Positions 9,261-17,161 of a DNA stretch of 64,000 nt are shown in pieces. Position 1 is the first letter of the stretch, and every line of letters starts with the position of its first letter. The translations under genes and the position numbers were made by a program. The stretch is from Bradyrhizobium embrapense (GTDB lineage: Bacteria > Pseudomonadota > Alphaproteobacteria > Rhizobiales > Xanthobacteraceae), in assembly GCF_001189235.2 (NCBI RefSeq), contig NZ_LFIP02000003.1:248001-312000 (forward strand). The letters are read 5' to 3'. The notes under the pieces were generated by a model. The model saw nothing but the letters and a program-made list of their open reading frames with translations. It made no database searches and was not told the origin of the DNA.

Positions 9261-9618
9261 CGGCGCGTATCGATCCGATCCCGATCACCGTGGGCGACAT
9301 CTGGGCATGCTGCATAATTCCGCGCCATCGCGCCGGGCAGCGTTCATTCGATTAAGCCATTGTATTGCAATATGTTTTTTGCTTACCCCCGACGAGGGCG
9401 GTTGGCACATCGATTGCTTTTGATTGATCAGTCAATGACGACTGCCGTTCTCCGGATGGCCGAAGCCAGTGCAGGCCGAGGCAAGGGGACCAAGGCGCCC
9501 GGCCGGGCGTCGTGAGCAATCGTCACCCCATCTCCCCGGACGGATGAGCATTACAACCAACCCGCGTCGCTTCCGGCAGGCAGCCGGCGCGGCCGAATTG
9601 CGCAAGGGGAATTCACGA
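9261..9618 (+). other. 358-base intergenic region, regulatory
   Basis: No gene is supported here. It holds a sigma-54-type promoter (9402-9418) and, about 30 bases further upstream, the perfect 10-bp palindrome TATTGCAATA (9363-9372), which could be an activator site. About 200 bases of leader separate the promoter from the transporter start. Confidence 0.6.
9402..9418 (+). promoter_or_regulatory. Sigma-54 (RpoN) -24/-12 promoter
   Basis: The sequence TTGGCACATCGATTGCT matches the RpoN consensus TGGCAC-N5-TTGCW exactly, with the invariant GG (9404-9405) and GC (9416-9417) at the required spacing. Transcription would begin near 9428, upstream of the formate/nitrite transporter. This predicts nitrogen- or other enhancer-dependent control of that gene and probably the kinase/phosphatase after it. 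Confidence 0.75.
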
Positions 9619-10437
9619 ATGGCTTATCTCGCACCGTCCGAATTCGTCACCAAGATGGTGGACGCCGGCGAATCCAAGATCTTCATGTCGACGCGCGACA
9701 CCGTGATCCGCGCCTACATGGCCGGTGCGATCCTGGCGCTGGCGGCCTGGTTTGCCGTGACGATCAACGTCAACACGGGCCAGCCGCTGGTCGGCGCATT
9801 GCTGTTTCCGGTCGGCTTCGTGATGCTCTATCTGCTCGGCTTCGACCTGCTGACGGGCGTGTTCGTGCTGTCGCCGCTCGCGCTGCTCGACAAGCGGCCC
9901 GGCGTCACGCTCGGCGGCGTGCTGCGCAACTGGGGCCTCGTCTTCATCGGCAACTTCGCCGGCGCGCTGACGGTGGCATTCATGATGGCGTTCGTGACCA
10001 CGTTCGGTTTCACGCAGGAGCCCGACAAGGTCGGAATGACCATCGGAAACGTCGGCGAGGCGCGAACGCTGGGCTATGCGGCGCATGGCGCGGCGGGCAT
10101 GGCCACGCTCTTCATCCGCGGCATGCTCTGCAACTGGATGGTGTCCACCGGCGTCGTCGGCGCCATGATCTCGACGACGGTGCCCGGCAAGGTCATCGCG
10201 ATGTGGATGCCGATCCTGGTGTTCTTCTACATGGTGTTCGAGCATTCGGTGGTGAACATGTTCCTGTTCCCGTCAGGACTGATGCTGCACGCCAAGTTCT
10301 CGATCATGGACTATTTGATCTGGAACGAGATCCCGACCGTGCTCGGCAACCTCGCCGGGGGCCTCGCCTTCACCGGGCTCACGCTCTACACGACGCATGT
10401 GAAGACGGCGCCGAAGCGCCAGCGCCTCGCGGCTTGA
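9619..10437 (+). CDS. Formate/nitrite transporter (FNT) family channel
   Basis: A 272-residue inner-membrane protein with six membrane segments and the FNT features: an LAPSEF start, repeated half-channels, and the GMLCNWMV and FEHSVVNMF segments that line the pore. FNT members conduct formate, nitrite or hydrosulfide. Nitrite is favoured here because the next gene resembles the kinase found beside nitrate-assimilation genes in pseudomonads and because the promoter is sigma-54 type; the substrate is not proven. The ATG at 9619 follows an AAGGGGA Shine-Dalgarno. Confidence 0.92.
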   Translation: MAYLAPSEFVTKMVDAGESKIFMSTRDTVIRAYMAGAILALAAWFAVTINVNTGQPLVGALLFPVGFVMLYLLGFDLLTGVFVLSPLALLDKRPGVTLGGVLRNWGLVFIGNFAGALTVAFMMAFVTTFGFTQEPDKVGMTIGNVGEARTLGYAAHGAAGMATLFIRGMLCNWMVSTGVVGAMISTTVPGKVIAMWMPILVFFYMVFEHSVVNMFLFPSGLMLHAKFSIMDYLIWNEIPTVLGNLAGGLAFTGLTLYTTHVKTAPKRQRLAA

Positions 10438-10453
10438 TCCCGGACGGCTTATG

Positions 10454-10477
10454 GGGCTCTCCTGTCGCGGAGAGCCC
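10454..10477 (+). terminator. Hairpin between the FNT and kinase/phosphatase genes
   Basis: GGGCTCTCC and GGAGAGCCC form a perfect 9-bp stem around a TGTCGC loop in the 59-base gap. No U-run follows, so it may attenuate transcription or stabilise the upstream message rather than separate the genes fully. Confidence 0.55.
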
Positions 10478-10496
10478 ATTCGCATTGGGACGGTCG

Positions 10497-12233
10497 ATGC
10501 CGCGCGCGCTGACAATATCGGTCGGGCAATTCTCTGATCAGGGCCGCAAGGACACCAATCAGGATTTCCACGGCATCCTGATCCCCGACGAGCCGCTGCT
10601 TGGGCTGAAGGGCATCGCCGTGGTGCTTGCCGACGGCGTCTCCTCGAGCAGCGTCGGCCGCATCGCCGCGGAGTCCGCGGTCAAGAGCTTCCTGACCGAT
10701 TACTACTGCACCTCGGAATCCTGGTCGGTGAAGACCTCGGCGCAGCGGGTGCTGGAGGCGACCAATTCCTGGCTGCATGCGCAGACGCGGCGCAGCCTGA
10801 ACCCCTACGACAAGGACAAGGGCTACGTCTGCACGCTGAGCGCGCTCGTCATCCGCTCGACCACGGCGCATCTGTTCCATGTCGGCGACTCGAGGATCTA
10901 CCGCGTCGCGGGCAACAGCCTCGAGCAATTGACCAACGACCACCGCGTCGTGCTGTCGTCGCAGCAGAGCTATCTCGGCCGCGCGCTCGGCGTGAATCCG
11001 CAGCTCGAGATCGACTACCGGAATCTGTGGCTGGAGCGCGGCGACACTTTCCTGCTGGTGACCGACGGCATCTACGAGCACGTTGCCGCGCGGCAGCTGG
11101 CGAAGACGATCAGGGATGGCGCTGCCGATCTCGATGCCGCCGCGAAGTCGATCGTGGCGCAGGCCTATGACAACGGCAGCCCGGACAATCTCACCGCGCA
11201 GATCATCCGGATCGACGAATTGCCCGATGGCGAAGCCAGCGAGGTGTTCGGCCAGCCGACCGAGCTGCCGCTGCCGCCGCTGCTCGATGCACGGATGCTG
11301 TTCGACGGTTACCGGATCGTCCGCGAATTGCATGCATCGCATCGCAGCCACATCTATCTCGCGGTCGACGAGGAGAGCGGCACCACGGTCACGATCAAGA
11401 TCCCCTCGATCGACCTGCGCGACGACGGCGCCTATCTGAAACGCTTCATGCTGGAGGAGTGGGTTGCGCGGCGGATCGACAGCCCGCACGTGCTGAAGCC
11501 GTTCCTGCCGCAGCGCAAGCGTAACTTCCTCTATGTCGCGATGGAGTATATCGACGGCCAGACCTTGACGCAGTGGATGATCGACAACCCGGCGCCATCG
11601 CTGGAGACGGTGCGCGACATCACCGAGCAGATCGCAAAAGGGCTGCGCGCGTTCCACCGCAAGGAGATGCTGCACCAGGACGTCAGGCCGGACAACATCA
11701 TGATCGACCGGATCGGCACGGTGAAGATCATCGACTTCGGCTCGACGCGGATCTCTGGCGTCGCCGACGCGGTGGCGGCGGGCGTCGAGAACATCCTGGG
11801 CACTCAGCAATACACCGCGCCGGAGTATTTCCTGGGCGAGGGCGGTACCGCGCGCTCGGACCTGTTTTCGCTCGGCGTCGTCACCTATCAGATGCTGACC
11901 GGCCGCTTGCCCTACGGCGCGCAGATCGCGCGCGCCCGCACCTGGTCCGACTTCAACCGGCTGGTCTACCGTCCGGCCGCGCATGGCGGCCGCGACATTC
12001 CCAACTGGGTCGACGGCACGCTGGAGCATGCCGTGCAGGTCAATCCGCTGAGGCGTTACGACAGCTTCTCGGAGTTTCTGTTCGACCTGCGCAATCCCAA
12101 TGCGAGATATCTGACGACGTCATCGACCCCGCTGATCGAGCGCAACCCGGTGCTGTTCTGGAAGTCGACCACGCTGGTGCTGGCGCTGGTCGTGGTGCTG
12201 CTGCTCGCTTACGGCGCGCATCATTTGCGGTAG
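10497..12233 (+). CDS. Bifunctional PP2C phosphatase / Ser-Thr protein kinase, membrane anchored
   Basis: 578 residues combining opposing activities. The PP2C domain (about 5-240) keeps the metal aspartates: Asp46 (ADGVSS), Asp131 (VGDSRIYR), Asp190 (VTDG) and Asp230 (GSPDN). The Hanks-type kinase (about 270-530) has Lys301 (VTIKIP), the catalytic loop HQDVRPDN (Asp395, Asn400), DFG at 413-415 and APE at 441-443. HQD replaces the usual HRD, marking a non-RD kinase probably not controlled by activation-loop phosphorylation. A single C-terminal membrane helix (about 553-572) anchors it with both domains in the cytoplasm. It follows the FNT gene by 59 bases and likely shares its promoter. A GGGA site precedes the ATG. 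Confidence 0.92.
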   Translation: MPRALTISVGQFSDQGRKDTNQDFHGILIPDEPLLGLKGIAVVLADGVSSSSVGRIAAESAVKSFLTDYYCTSESWSVKTSAQRVLEATNSWLHAQTRRSLNPYDKDKGYVCTLSALVIRSTTAHLFHVGDSRIYRVAGNSLEQLTNDHRVVLSSQQSYLGRALGVNPQLEIDYRNLWLERGDTFLLVTDGIYEHVAARQLAKTIRDGAADLDAAAKSIVAQAYDNGSPDNLTAQIIRIDELPDGEASEVFGQPTELPLPPLLDARMLFDGYRIVRELHASHRSHIYLAVDEESGTTVTIKIPSIDLRDDGAYLKRFMLEEWVARRIDSPHVLKPFLPQRKRNFLYVAMEYIDGQTLTQWMIDNPAPSLETVRDITEQIAKGLRAFHRKEMLHQDVRPDNIMIDRIGTVKIIDFGSTRISGVADAVAAGVENILGTQQYTAPEYFLGEGGTARSDLFSLGVVTYQMLTGRLPYGAQIARARTWSDFNRLVYRPAAHGGRDIPNWVDGTLEHAVQVNPLRRYDSFSEFLFDLRNPNARYLTTSSTPLIERNPVLFWKSTTLVLALVVVLLLAYGAHHLR

Positions 12234-12261
12234 GGGCGCCGAAAAAGTTGGCGACGTCTCG

Positions 12262-13050
12262 CTAATGCGTCGCGCCGGCGGCGATCGGATCAAGGCCGCT
12301 CCTGGCCAGCGCGTCGCGGGCATCTGATGAGGCGAGGAAGCTGATCAGCGCCTTGCCGGCGTCGGGCTCTTTCGAGACGGTCGCGATCCCTGCGGAGAAC
12401 ACCGTGATCTTCTGCAATGGCTCCGGTAGCGGACCTATGATGTCGATGCCGGCGACCGGCTTCAGCTCCGAGATCTGCTGCAAGCCGATCTCGGCCTCGC
12501 CCTTGGCGACGATCTCGCCGACCGGGGTTGCCGGGATCATCCGCGCCTTGTCCTTCATCTGGTCGGCGATGCCGAGTTTTGCGAACATCTCGGTCGAGAC
12601 ATAGACGCCGCTGGCGCTGTCGGAATAGGCGACCGACTTCGCCGCCAGCAGCGCCTGCTTGACGGCATCGGCCGAGCTGATGTCCGGCCTCGGTGCGCCT
12701 GATTTCACCGCAATCCCGATCGGCGACTTCACGAGGTCGACGCGGCTGTCGGCCACCACCTTGCCCTGCTTGACGAGGTCACCCAGCGCATAGCCGACCA
12801 TGATCAGCACGTCGGCCGGCTCGCCGCGCGCGAGCCGCACCGGAATGGCGTTGGTCGTGGTGCCCATCGACGGCCCGAAGGCGGTTACCACCTTGTGCCC
12901 GGTCTTGCGCTCGAACTCCGGCACCAGCGCCTTGTAGGCCGCGGTCAGTCCACCCGAGATCATGACATGGACGTCGGCGGCGGATGCGGCTGACGCGAGG
13001 GCGAGGGCGCCGATCAAGGCGAGCGTGAGGGTGCGGAAGGCGGCGCGCAT
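12262..13050 (-). CDS. Molybdate-type (ModA-like) periplasmic binding protein
   Basis: 262 residues with a signal peptide (about 1-24) and the SBP family 11 fold: SGGLTAAYKALVPEFERKTGHKV, then PADVLIMVG, and GEAEIGLQQISEL. Related proteins bind molybdate or other oxyanions, but many rhizobial paralogues are orphan and of unknown ligand. No modB/modC is adjacent. It converges on the kinase gene, leaving 28 bases between stops. Confidence 0.82.
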   Translation of the reverse strand: MRAAFRTLTLALIGALALASAASAADVHVMISGGLTAAYKALVPEFERKTGHKVVTAFGPSMGTTTNAIPVRLARGEPADVLIMVGYALGDLVKQGKVVADSRVDLVKSPIGIAVKSGAPRPDISSADAVKQALLAAKSVAYSDSASGVYVSTEMFAKLGIADQMKDKARMIPATPVGEIVAKGEAEIGLQQISELKPVAGIDIIGPLPEPLQKITVFSAGIATVSKEPDAGKALISFLASSDARDALARSGLDPIAAGATH

Positions 13051-13192
13051 GGAGTTTCTCCCTGGACGATTCTTCGGGCGCGTGGGTCGTCGTGGCCGGG
13101 GAGAGTACTGCGCGAGGGGATGCGTGGCTAGCCGCTGCGTCTTTGCGAGGCGCGCACTGACTCAGATGGAGCGGTCGGGCTACCGGATCCAC

Positions 13193-14416
13193 TCACGAAT
13201 TCACGTGCACGAAATCGCGCAGCAGCGGGTAGATCTCGTTGTTCCAGCGTTTGCCGGAAAACACGCCGTAATGGCCGACGCCGGCCTGCATGTGGTGCAC
13301 CTTGCGATAGGTGCGCACGCCGGTGCAGAGGTCCTGGGCGGCGAGGGTCTGGCCGATCGAGCAGATGTCGTCCTTCTCGCCTTCCACCGTCATCAGGCCC
13401 ATGCGCCGGATCGCTGCCGGATTCACCGCGCGGCCGCGATGCATCAGCATGCCCTGCGGCAGCAGATGCTCCTGGAACACATCGCGCACCGTCTCGATGT
13501 AGAATTCCGCCGGCAGATCCATCACGGCGAAATACTCGTCGTAGAAGGTCTTGATCACCTCGGCCTTCGCGGTCTCGCCCTTGGCGAGATGGTCGGCGAG
13601 GTCGATGTGCTGCTTGATGTGACGCTCGAGGTTCATCGAGACGAACGCCGTCAGCTGCACGAAGCCGGGATAGACCTGACGCAGCGCGCCCTTGCACTGC
13701 ATCGGCACGTAGTTGATCAGATTGTCCTCGAACCATTTGATCGGCTTGCTCTTGGCGAATTCGTTCACCTTGGTCGGCTGGATCCTTGTGTCGATCGGCC
13801 CGGCCATCAGGGTCAGCGACGCCGGCCGCGCCGGATGATTGTCTTCGGACATGATCGCGGCCGCCGCCAGCGCCGACACCGAAGGCTGGCAGATCGCCAC
13901 CATATGCGCGCGCGGGCCGAGCTGGCCGAGGAAGTCGATCAGGTGGTCGGTGTAGTCCTCGAGCCCGAAGCGGCCCTCGCTGCGCGGAATGTCGCGCGGA
14001 TTGTGCCAGTCGGTGATGTAGACGTCGTGATCCTGCAGCAGCGTCTTCACGGTGCCCCGCAGCAGCGTTGCGAAATGACCGGACATCGGCGCCACCAACA
14101 GCAGCCGCGGCTGCTCCGGTCCGTCCACCTTCCTGAAATGCAGCAGCGAGCCGAACGGCGTCGCATAGGCAACCTCCTCGGTCACCTCGTATTCCCTGTT
14201 GCCGGAGGACACGCTGCCGATGGCGTAGTCGGGACGGGCGTAGGTCAGGGTGGAGCGCGAGATCAGCTCGAGCGCCGCCGCGAGCCGGCCGAACGTCCGG
14301 TCGGAGGTGCCCCGCGGCACCAGATTGAGATACCGCAATGCCGCCGCGGCGCCGGTCCGCCACGGCGCCGTGAGGTCCATGTGGTTCTGATAGGCCTGGT
14401 AAAGCATTGACATCAT
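13193..14416 (-). CDS. phaZ: Intracellular polyhydroxyalkanoate depolymerase
   Basis: Mobilises stored polyhydroxybutyrate. The 407-residue alpha/beta hydrolase belongs to the PhaZ1 type, whose nucleophile is Cys: Cys176 (AICQPSV), Asp350 (EGEKDD) and His382 (GVGHYGVF) stand at nearly the positions of the Ralstonia C183/D355/H388 triad. The start MLYQAYQ block is typical. I choose ATG 14416 because an AAGGG site lies 9 bases ahead of it; ATGs at 14422, 14413 and 14407 are close alternatives. It is transcribed alone, divergent from the GST gene. Confidence 0.93.
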   Translation of the reverse strand: MMSMLYQAYQNHMDLTAPWRTGAAAALRYLNLVPRGTSDRTFGRLAAALELISRSTLTYARPDYAIGSVSSGNREYEVTEEVAYATPFGSLLHFRKVDGPEQPRLLLVAPMSGHFATLLRGTVKTLLQDHDVYITDWHNPRDIPRSEGRFGLEDYTDHLIDFLGQLGPRAHMVAICQPSVSALAAAAIMSEDNHPARPASLTLMAGPIDTRIQPTKVNEFAKSKPIKWFEDNLINYVPMQCKGALRQVYPGFVQLTAFVSMNLERHIKQHIDLADHLAKGETAKAEVIKTFYDEYFAVMDLPAEFYIETVRDVFQEHLLPQGMLMHRGRAVNPAAIRRMGLMTVEGEKDDICSIGQTLAAQDLCTGVRTYRKVHHMQAGVGHYGVFSGKRWNNEIYPLLRDFVHVNS

Positions 14417-14590
14417 ACGCATCCGCCCTTGCCCGGCTGGATATGCAATATCGACGCCAGAGAGGGGCGGGGTGCCCGGCAAATTGGCACGTGGCTTGCT
14501 GCAAAAATGAACGGCTTCGGGGGGCGCGGCGGTTTGGACCGGCGCGCGGTGTCCGGGGGTAAGGACGCGTTCAGGGCGTGAGGGACCGAT

Positions 14591-15247
14591 ATGGCGAAGG
14601 CGACACTCACCATCAGCAGCAAGAATTACTCGTCCTGGTCGCTGCGCGGCTGGCTGCTGGCCAAATTCGCTGGGCTGGAGTTCGAGGAGGTGGTCACCGC
14701 GCCCGATGACCCCTCGGCGCGGGCCGAGCTGCTGCTGTTGTCGTCGTCGATCCTGGTGCCCTGCCTGCGCCACGAGGGCGCGACGGTCTGGGATACGCTG
14801 GCGATCGGCGAGTACCTCAACGAGATCATGCCGCATGCCGGGCTGCTGCCGGCGGACCGGATCCAGCGCGCGCATTGCCGCTCGATCTCGGGCGAAATCC
14901 ATTCCGGCTTCACCACGCTGCGGTCGTCGCTGCCGGTCAACCTGAAGGGGCATTTTCCCGGCTTCAAGATCTGGTCGCGGGCGCAGGCCGATATCGATCG
15001 CGTCTGCACCATCTGGGGCGATTGCCTCGGCAAATCAGGCGGACCGTTCCTGTTCGGCGAACGCCGCACCATGGCGGACGCGATGTATGCCCCCGTGGTG
15101 ACCCGCTTCATGACCTATGACGTGAAACTCGACCCGGTTCTGGCGGCGTATGCCCGCACCATCATGGCGATGCCCGAGATGCAGGAGTGGATCGAGGCGG
15201 CGAAGGCCGAGCCGGCCGATGTCGAGGAGCTCGAGGTCGAATATTAG
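14591..15247 (+). CDS. Glutathione S-transferase family protein
   Basis: A 218-residue cytosolic protein with an N-terminal thioredoxin-like domain (about 4-82; SSKNYSSWSLRGW near the start and SSSILVPCL around the cis-Pro) and a C-terminal helical domain. In this class Ser near residue 12-15 usually activates glutathione; several candidates are present. Substrate is unknown. A GAGGGACCGAT stretch lies just upstream of the ATG. Confidence 0.88.
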   Translation: MAKATLTISSKNYSSWSLRGWLLAKFAGLEFEEVVTAPDDPSARAELLLLSSSILVPCLRHEGATVWDTLAIGEYLNEIMPHAGLLPADRIQRAHCRSISGEIHSGFTTLRSSLPVNLKGHFPGFKIWSRAQADIDRVCTIWGDCLGKSGGPFLFGERRTMADAMYAPVVTRFMTYDVKLDPVLAAYARTIMAMPEMQEWIEAAKAEPADVEELEVEY

Positions 15248-15566
15248 GCAGCGCGCGTCCGGCCTGCCTGCGCCGGCGGCTCAAGCTCCGGGCAAGCTTT
15301 GCTCAATGGACGTGCCGTCGCCGCCCGGCATCGGCGTCGCGCGGCGATCGGGCGCAGCGCGCGCCGAACTCAAATTCGCGCCTCACGCCAAATGCTTCCG
15401 CTGCGATGCCAGCGCATGGCGAGGCCGATCGCCGCGGCACGACCGGGCTGGCAAGGATTTCGCATAGCAACAAGCGAGCTGTGACCGCGACGATGCGACG
15501 CTGCCGAAAATTTGGACGCTGAGCCGCGCCGCGATCTCGCGAATACGAGAACCGTGGAGGCTTGAA
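15248..15566. other. 319-base gap without a supported gene
   Basis: Short open frames here have no Shine-Dalgarno and no recognisable composition. I see no strong hairpin or repeat. It probably contains the promoter of the cupin gene. Confidence 0.5.
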
Positions 15567-16001
15567 ATGAACCAGCACGCCATCGTCAGCAAATTCTCCC
15601 ACGTCAAACCCGGTGACACCGAGTTCAAGGGCGGAGGTCTGCGCGACTTCTTCCTGTATCGCGATCTCGGTATCGCCGATGCCACCGGCGGGCAGGTGAT
15701 CTGCCATCTGGTCAAGGCCAATCCCGACCTGCCGCCGGAACAAGGCACCGGCTGGCACAAGCATCTGTGCGATTTCCAGATCGTGATCATGACCAAGGGT
15801 TGGGCGCGCTTCATGTACGAGGACAAGGAGACGCTGGTCGAGGCCGGCGACGTGATCCATCAGCGGCCCGGCATCACGCACTATCTGTTCGATTACTCGA
15901 AGGACATGGAATACCTCGAGATCGTCAGCCCCGCCGATTTCAAGACCGTGGATGTGCCGCCGGCAACCGAGACGGTACCGCCGGTCACGCCGTGGAAATG
16001 A
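15567..16001 (+). CDS. Small cupin-domain protein
   Basis: 144 residues forming a single cupin barrel. Motif 1 is visible around GTGWHKHLCDFQIVIMTKGWA, with two histidines as likely metal ligands, and motif 2 around EAGDVIHQRPGITHYLF with a further His pair. A GTGGAGG Shine-Dalgarno precedes the ATG. The ligand is unknown and the neighbours give no clue. Confidence 0.87.
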   Translation: MNQHAIVSKFSHVKPGDTEFKGGGLRDFFLYRDLGIADATGGQVICHLVKANPDLPPEQGTGWHKHLCDFQIVIMTKGWARFMYEDKETLVEAGDVIHQRPGITHYLFDYSKDMEYLEIVSPADFKTVDVPPATETVPPVTPWK

Positions 16002-16032
16002 TCGCCAAGAAGGATCAGAGAGGGGATCACAA

Positions 16033-16158
16033 ATGTCGTCTGCGGAAGAGTTAACCTTTGTCGTCGGCCGCTGGCTGCGGCCGATCGTCATGCTTCTGTA
16101 TGTGGTGCGCCGCCTCGGGCTGATGACCACATCTAGCCGTGAACAACGGAGTACGTAG
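16033..16158 (+). CDS. Possible small membrane-associated protein, 41 aa
   Basis: Begins 31 bases after the cupin gene with a good GAGAGGGG Shine-Dalgarno seven bases ahead of the ATG. The peptide has one hydrophobic stretch (RWLRPIVMLLYVVRRLGLM) flanked by charged ends. I recognise no family. The reading frame is short enough to arise by chance, so this is tentative. Confidence 0.3.
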   Translation: MSSAEELTFVVGRWLRPIVMLLYVVRRLGLMTTSSREQRST

Positions 16159-16258
16159 CTCAATCAGCGATTCGGACGCGGTTCGTTCCGTCCGCGTTCC
16201 AAATCTTAAGGCGCGTGTGCGCGCGCGTCGCGTTTTGAAACAGCGCGCCATGCGTCCC

Positions 16259-16483
16259 TCAGGCCATGCCCGCCTGCTTCACGCGCGGCATCCGCCAGGC
16301 AATGACGTTGACTTCCAGCGCGCCACCGGTTGCGTCATTGCGCCACTGGCCGTCGATGAAACGGCAGGCGAACGGCAGCTGATACGTTCCGCTGTGATCC
16401 TCACACAGCACTTCCACGCGTTGTTCCGGCGAGGGTTCGCCATTGCCATCGAATTGCGCCAGACGTTTTTCGCGCGTTGCCAT
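16259..16483 (-). CDS. Hypothetical protein, 74 aa
   Basis: Starts MATREKRLAQFDGNGEPSPE and contains a compact beta-rich middle (QRVEVLCEDHSGTYQLPF, then a WRNDATGG turn). No family is recognised. The ATG at 16483 is preferred over the longer frame because the upstream residues have non-coding composition and the shorter form starts with a normal soluble N-terminus. Similar short proteins are common in Bradyrhizobium, by recollection. Confidence 0.6.
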   Translation of the reverse strand: MATREKRLAQFDGNGEPSPEQRVEVLCEDHSGTYQLPFACRFIDGQWRNDATGGALEVNVIAWRMPRVKQAGMA

Positions 16484-16675
16484 GCGATATCTCCACTGCC
16501 CAAGGTCGAGCCAAAGGGGTCGAACCAAACAAGTTCCGAAGGCCCCCGTCCCCACGAGTAGTCCCCGTAATGAGTGAAGCACACCGCTCGAATGCGGTTT
16601 CAGTGTGGTATGTCTGCCCCGCTTTCAGCGTCGCAAGCACAAATCTGTGAATGACGCCTGTGATTGGGGATGCCG

Positions 16676-17047
16676 ATGATCGCTCGTTTCGTTCTTGTCC
16701 TGCTCATGCCGATTGTATTCTACATTACTACAACCGCGCATGCGCAGGACGTTCCCGGCATCGAGATATGCACCGTCGAGAAAACGATGGAGCGGCGCAC
16801 CAGCTGCCTGCAGAGCAACGTCGATTTCCTGCAGAAGACGATCGGCAAGCTCACATCGGATCATCAGCAGAAGCTCGATGCCGCCAACCGGCAGATCGCG
16901 AGCTTGCAGAATGCGCTGGCAAGCTTGCAGAAGCTCGTCACCGATTTGCAGGCGGCGCAGGTCAAGCTGACCGAGGATATGAAGAAGAAGGTCGACGCGC
17001 CGCCGGCCAAGGATGCAACGCCGGCCGCAAAGGACGGGACGAAGTAG
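16676..17047 (+). CDS. Exported coiled-coil protein
   Basis: 123 residues. A signal peptide covers about 1-23 (MIARFVLVLLMPIVFYI..., ending THA). The mature protein starts with a small Cys pair (ICTVEKTMERRTSC), continues as a long amphipathic coiled coil rich in Gln and Leu (about 40-100), and ends in a Lys/Ala/Pro tail. Probably periplasmic; the role is unknown. The ATG at 16676 has GGGGA at ideal spacing; ATG 16670 is possible. Confidence 0.7.
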   Translation: MIARFVLVLLMPIVFYITTTAHAQDVPGIEICTVEKTMERRTSCLQSNVDFLQKTIGKLTSDHQQKLDAANRQIASLQNALASLQKLVTDLQAAQVKLTEDMKKKVDAPPAKDATPAAKDGTK

Positions 17048-17055
17048 CCTGCGGC

Positions 17056-17142
17056 CGTCATTGCGAGCGCAGCGAAGCAATCCATTTTCACCGCGCACGC
17101 GGAGCGATGGATTGCTTCGTCGCTTCGCTCCTCGCAATGACG
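17056..17142. repeat. Palindromic intergenic repeat, copy 2
   Basis: Same family as 23-106: CGTCATTGCGAG at the left and CTCGCAATGACG at the right with the inner GCAATCCAT/ATGGATTGC pair. It lies between the convergent coiled-coil and enolase-superfamily genes, where it could act as a bidirectional hairpin. Confidence 0.9.
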
Positions 17143-17161
17143 GGTCCGGCGTGGTCGCAGC

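Noticed and set aside
10454..10477. Treating the hairpin as a full terminator that separates the FNT and kinase/phosphatase genes
   Set aside because: There is no U-tract, and no separate promoter is evident in the remaining 20 bases, so partial read-through is more likely.
14417..14953. About 180 extra residues at the start of phaZ
   Set aside because: This stretch overlaps the divergent GST gene and has no family similarity; the MLYQAYQ start with an AAGGG site is the normal one.
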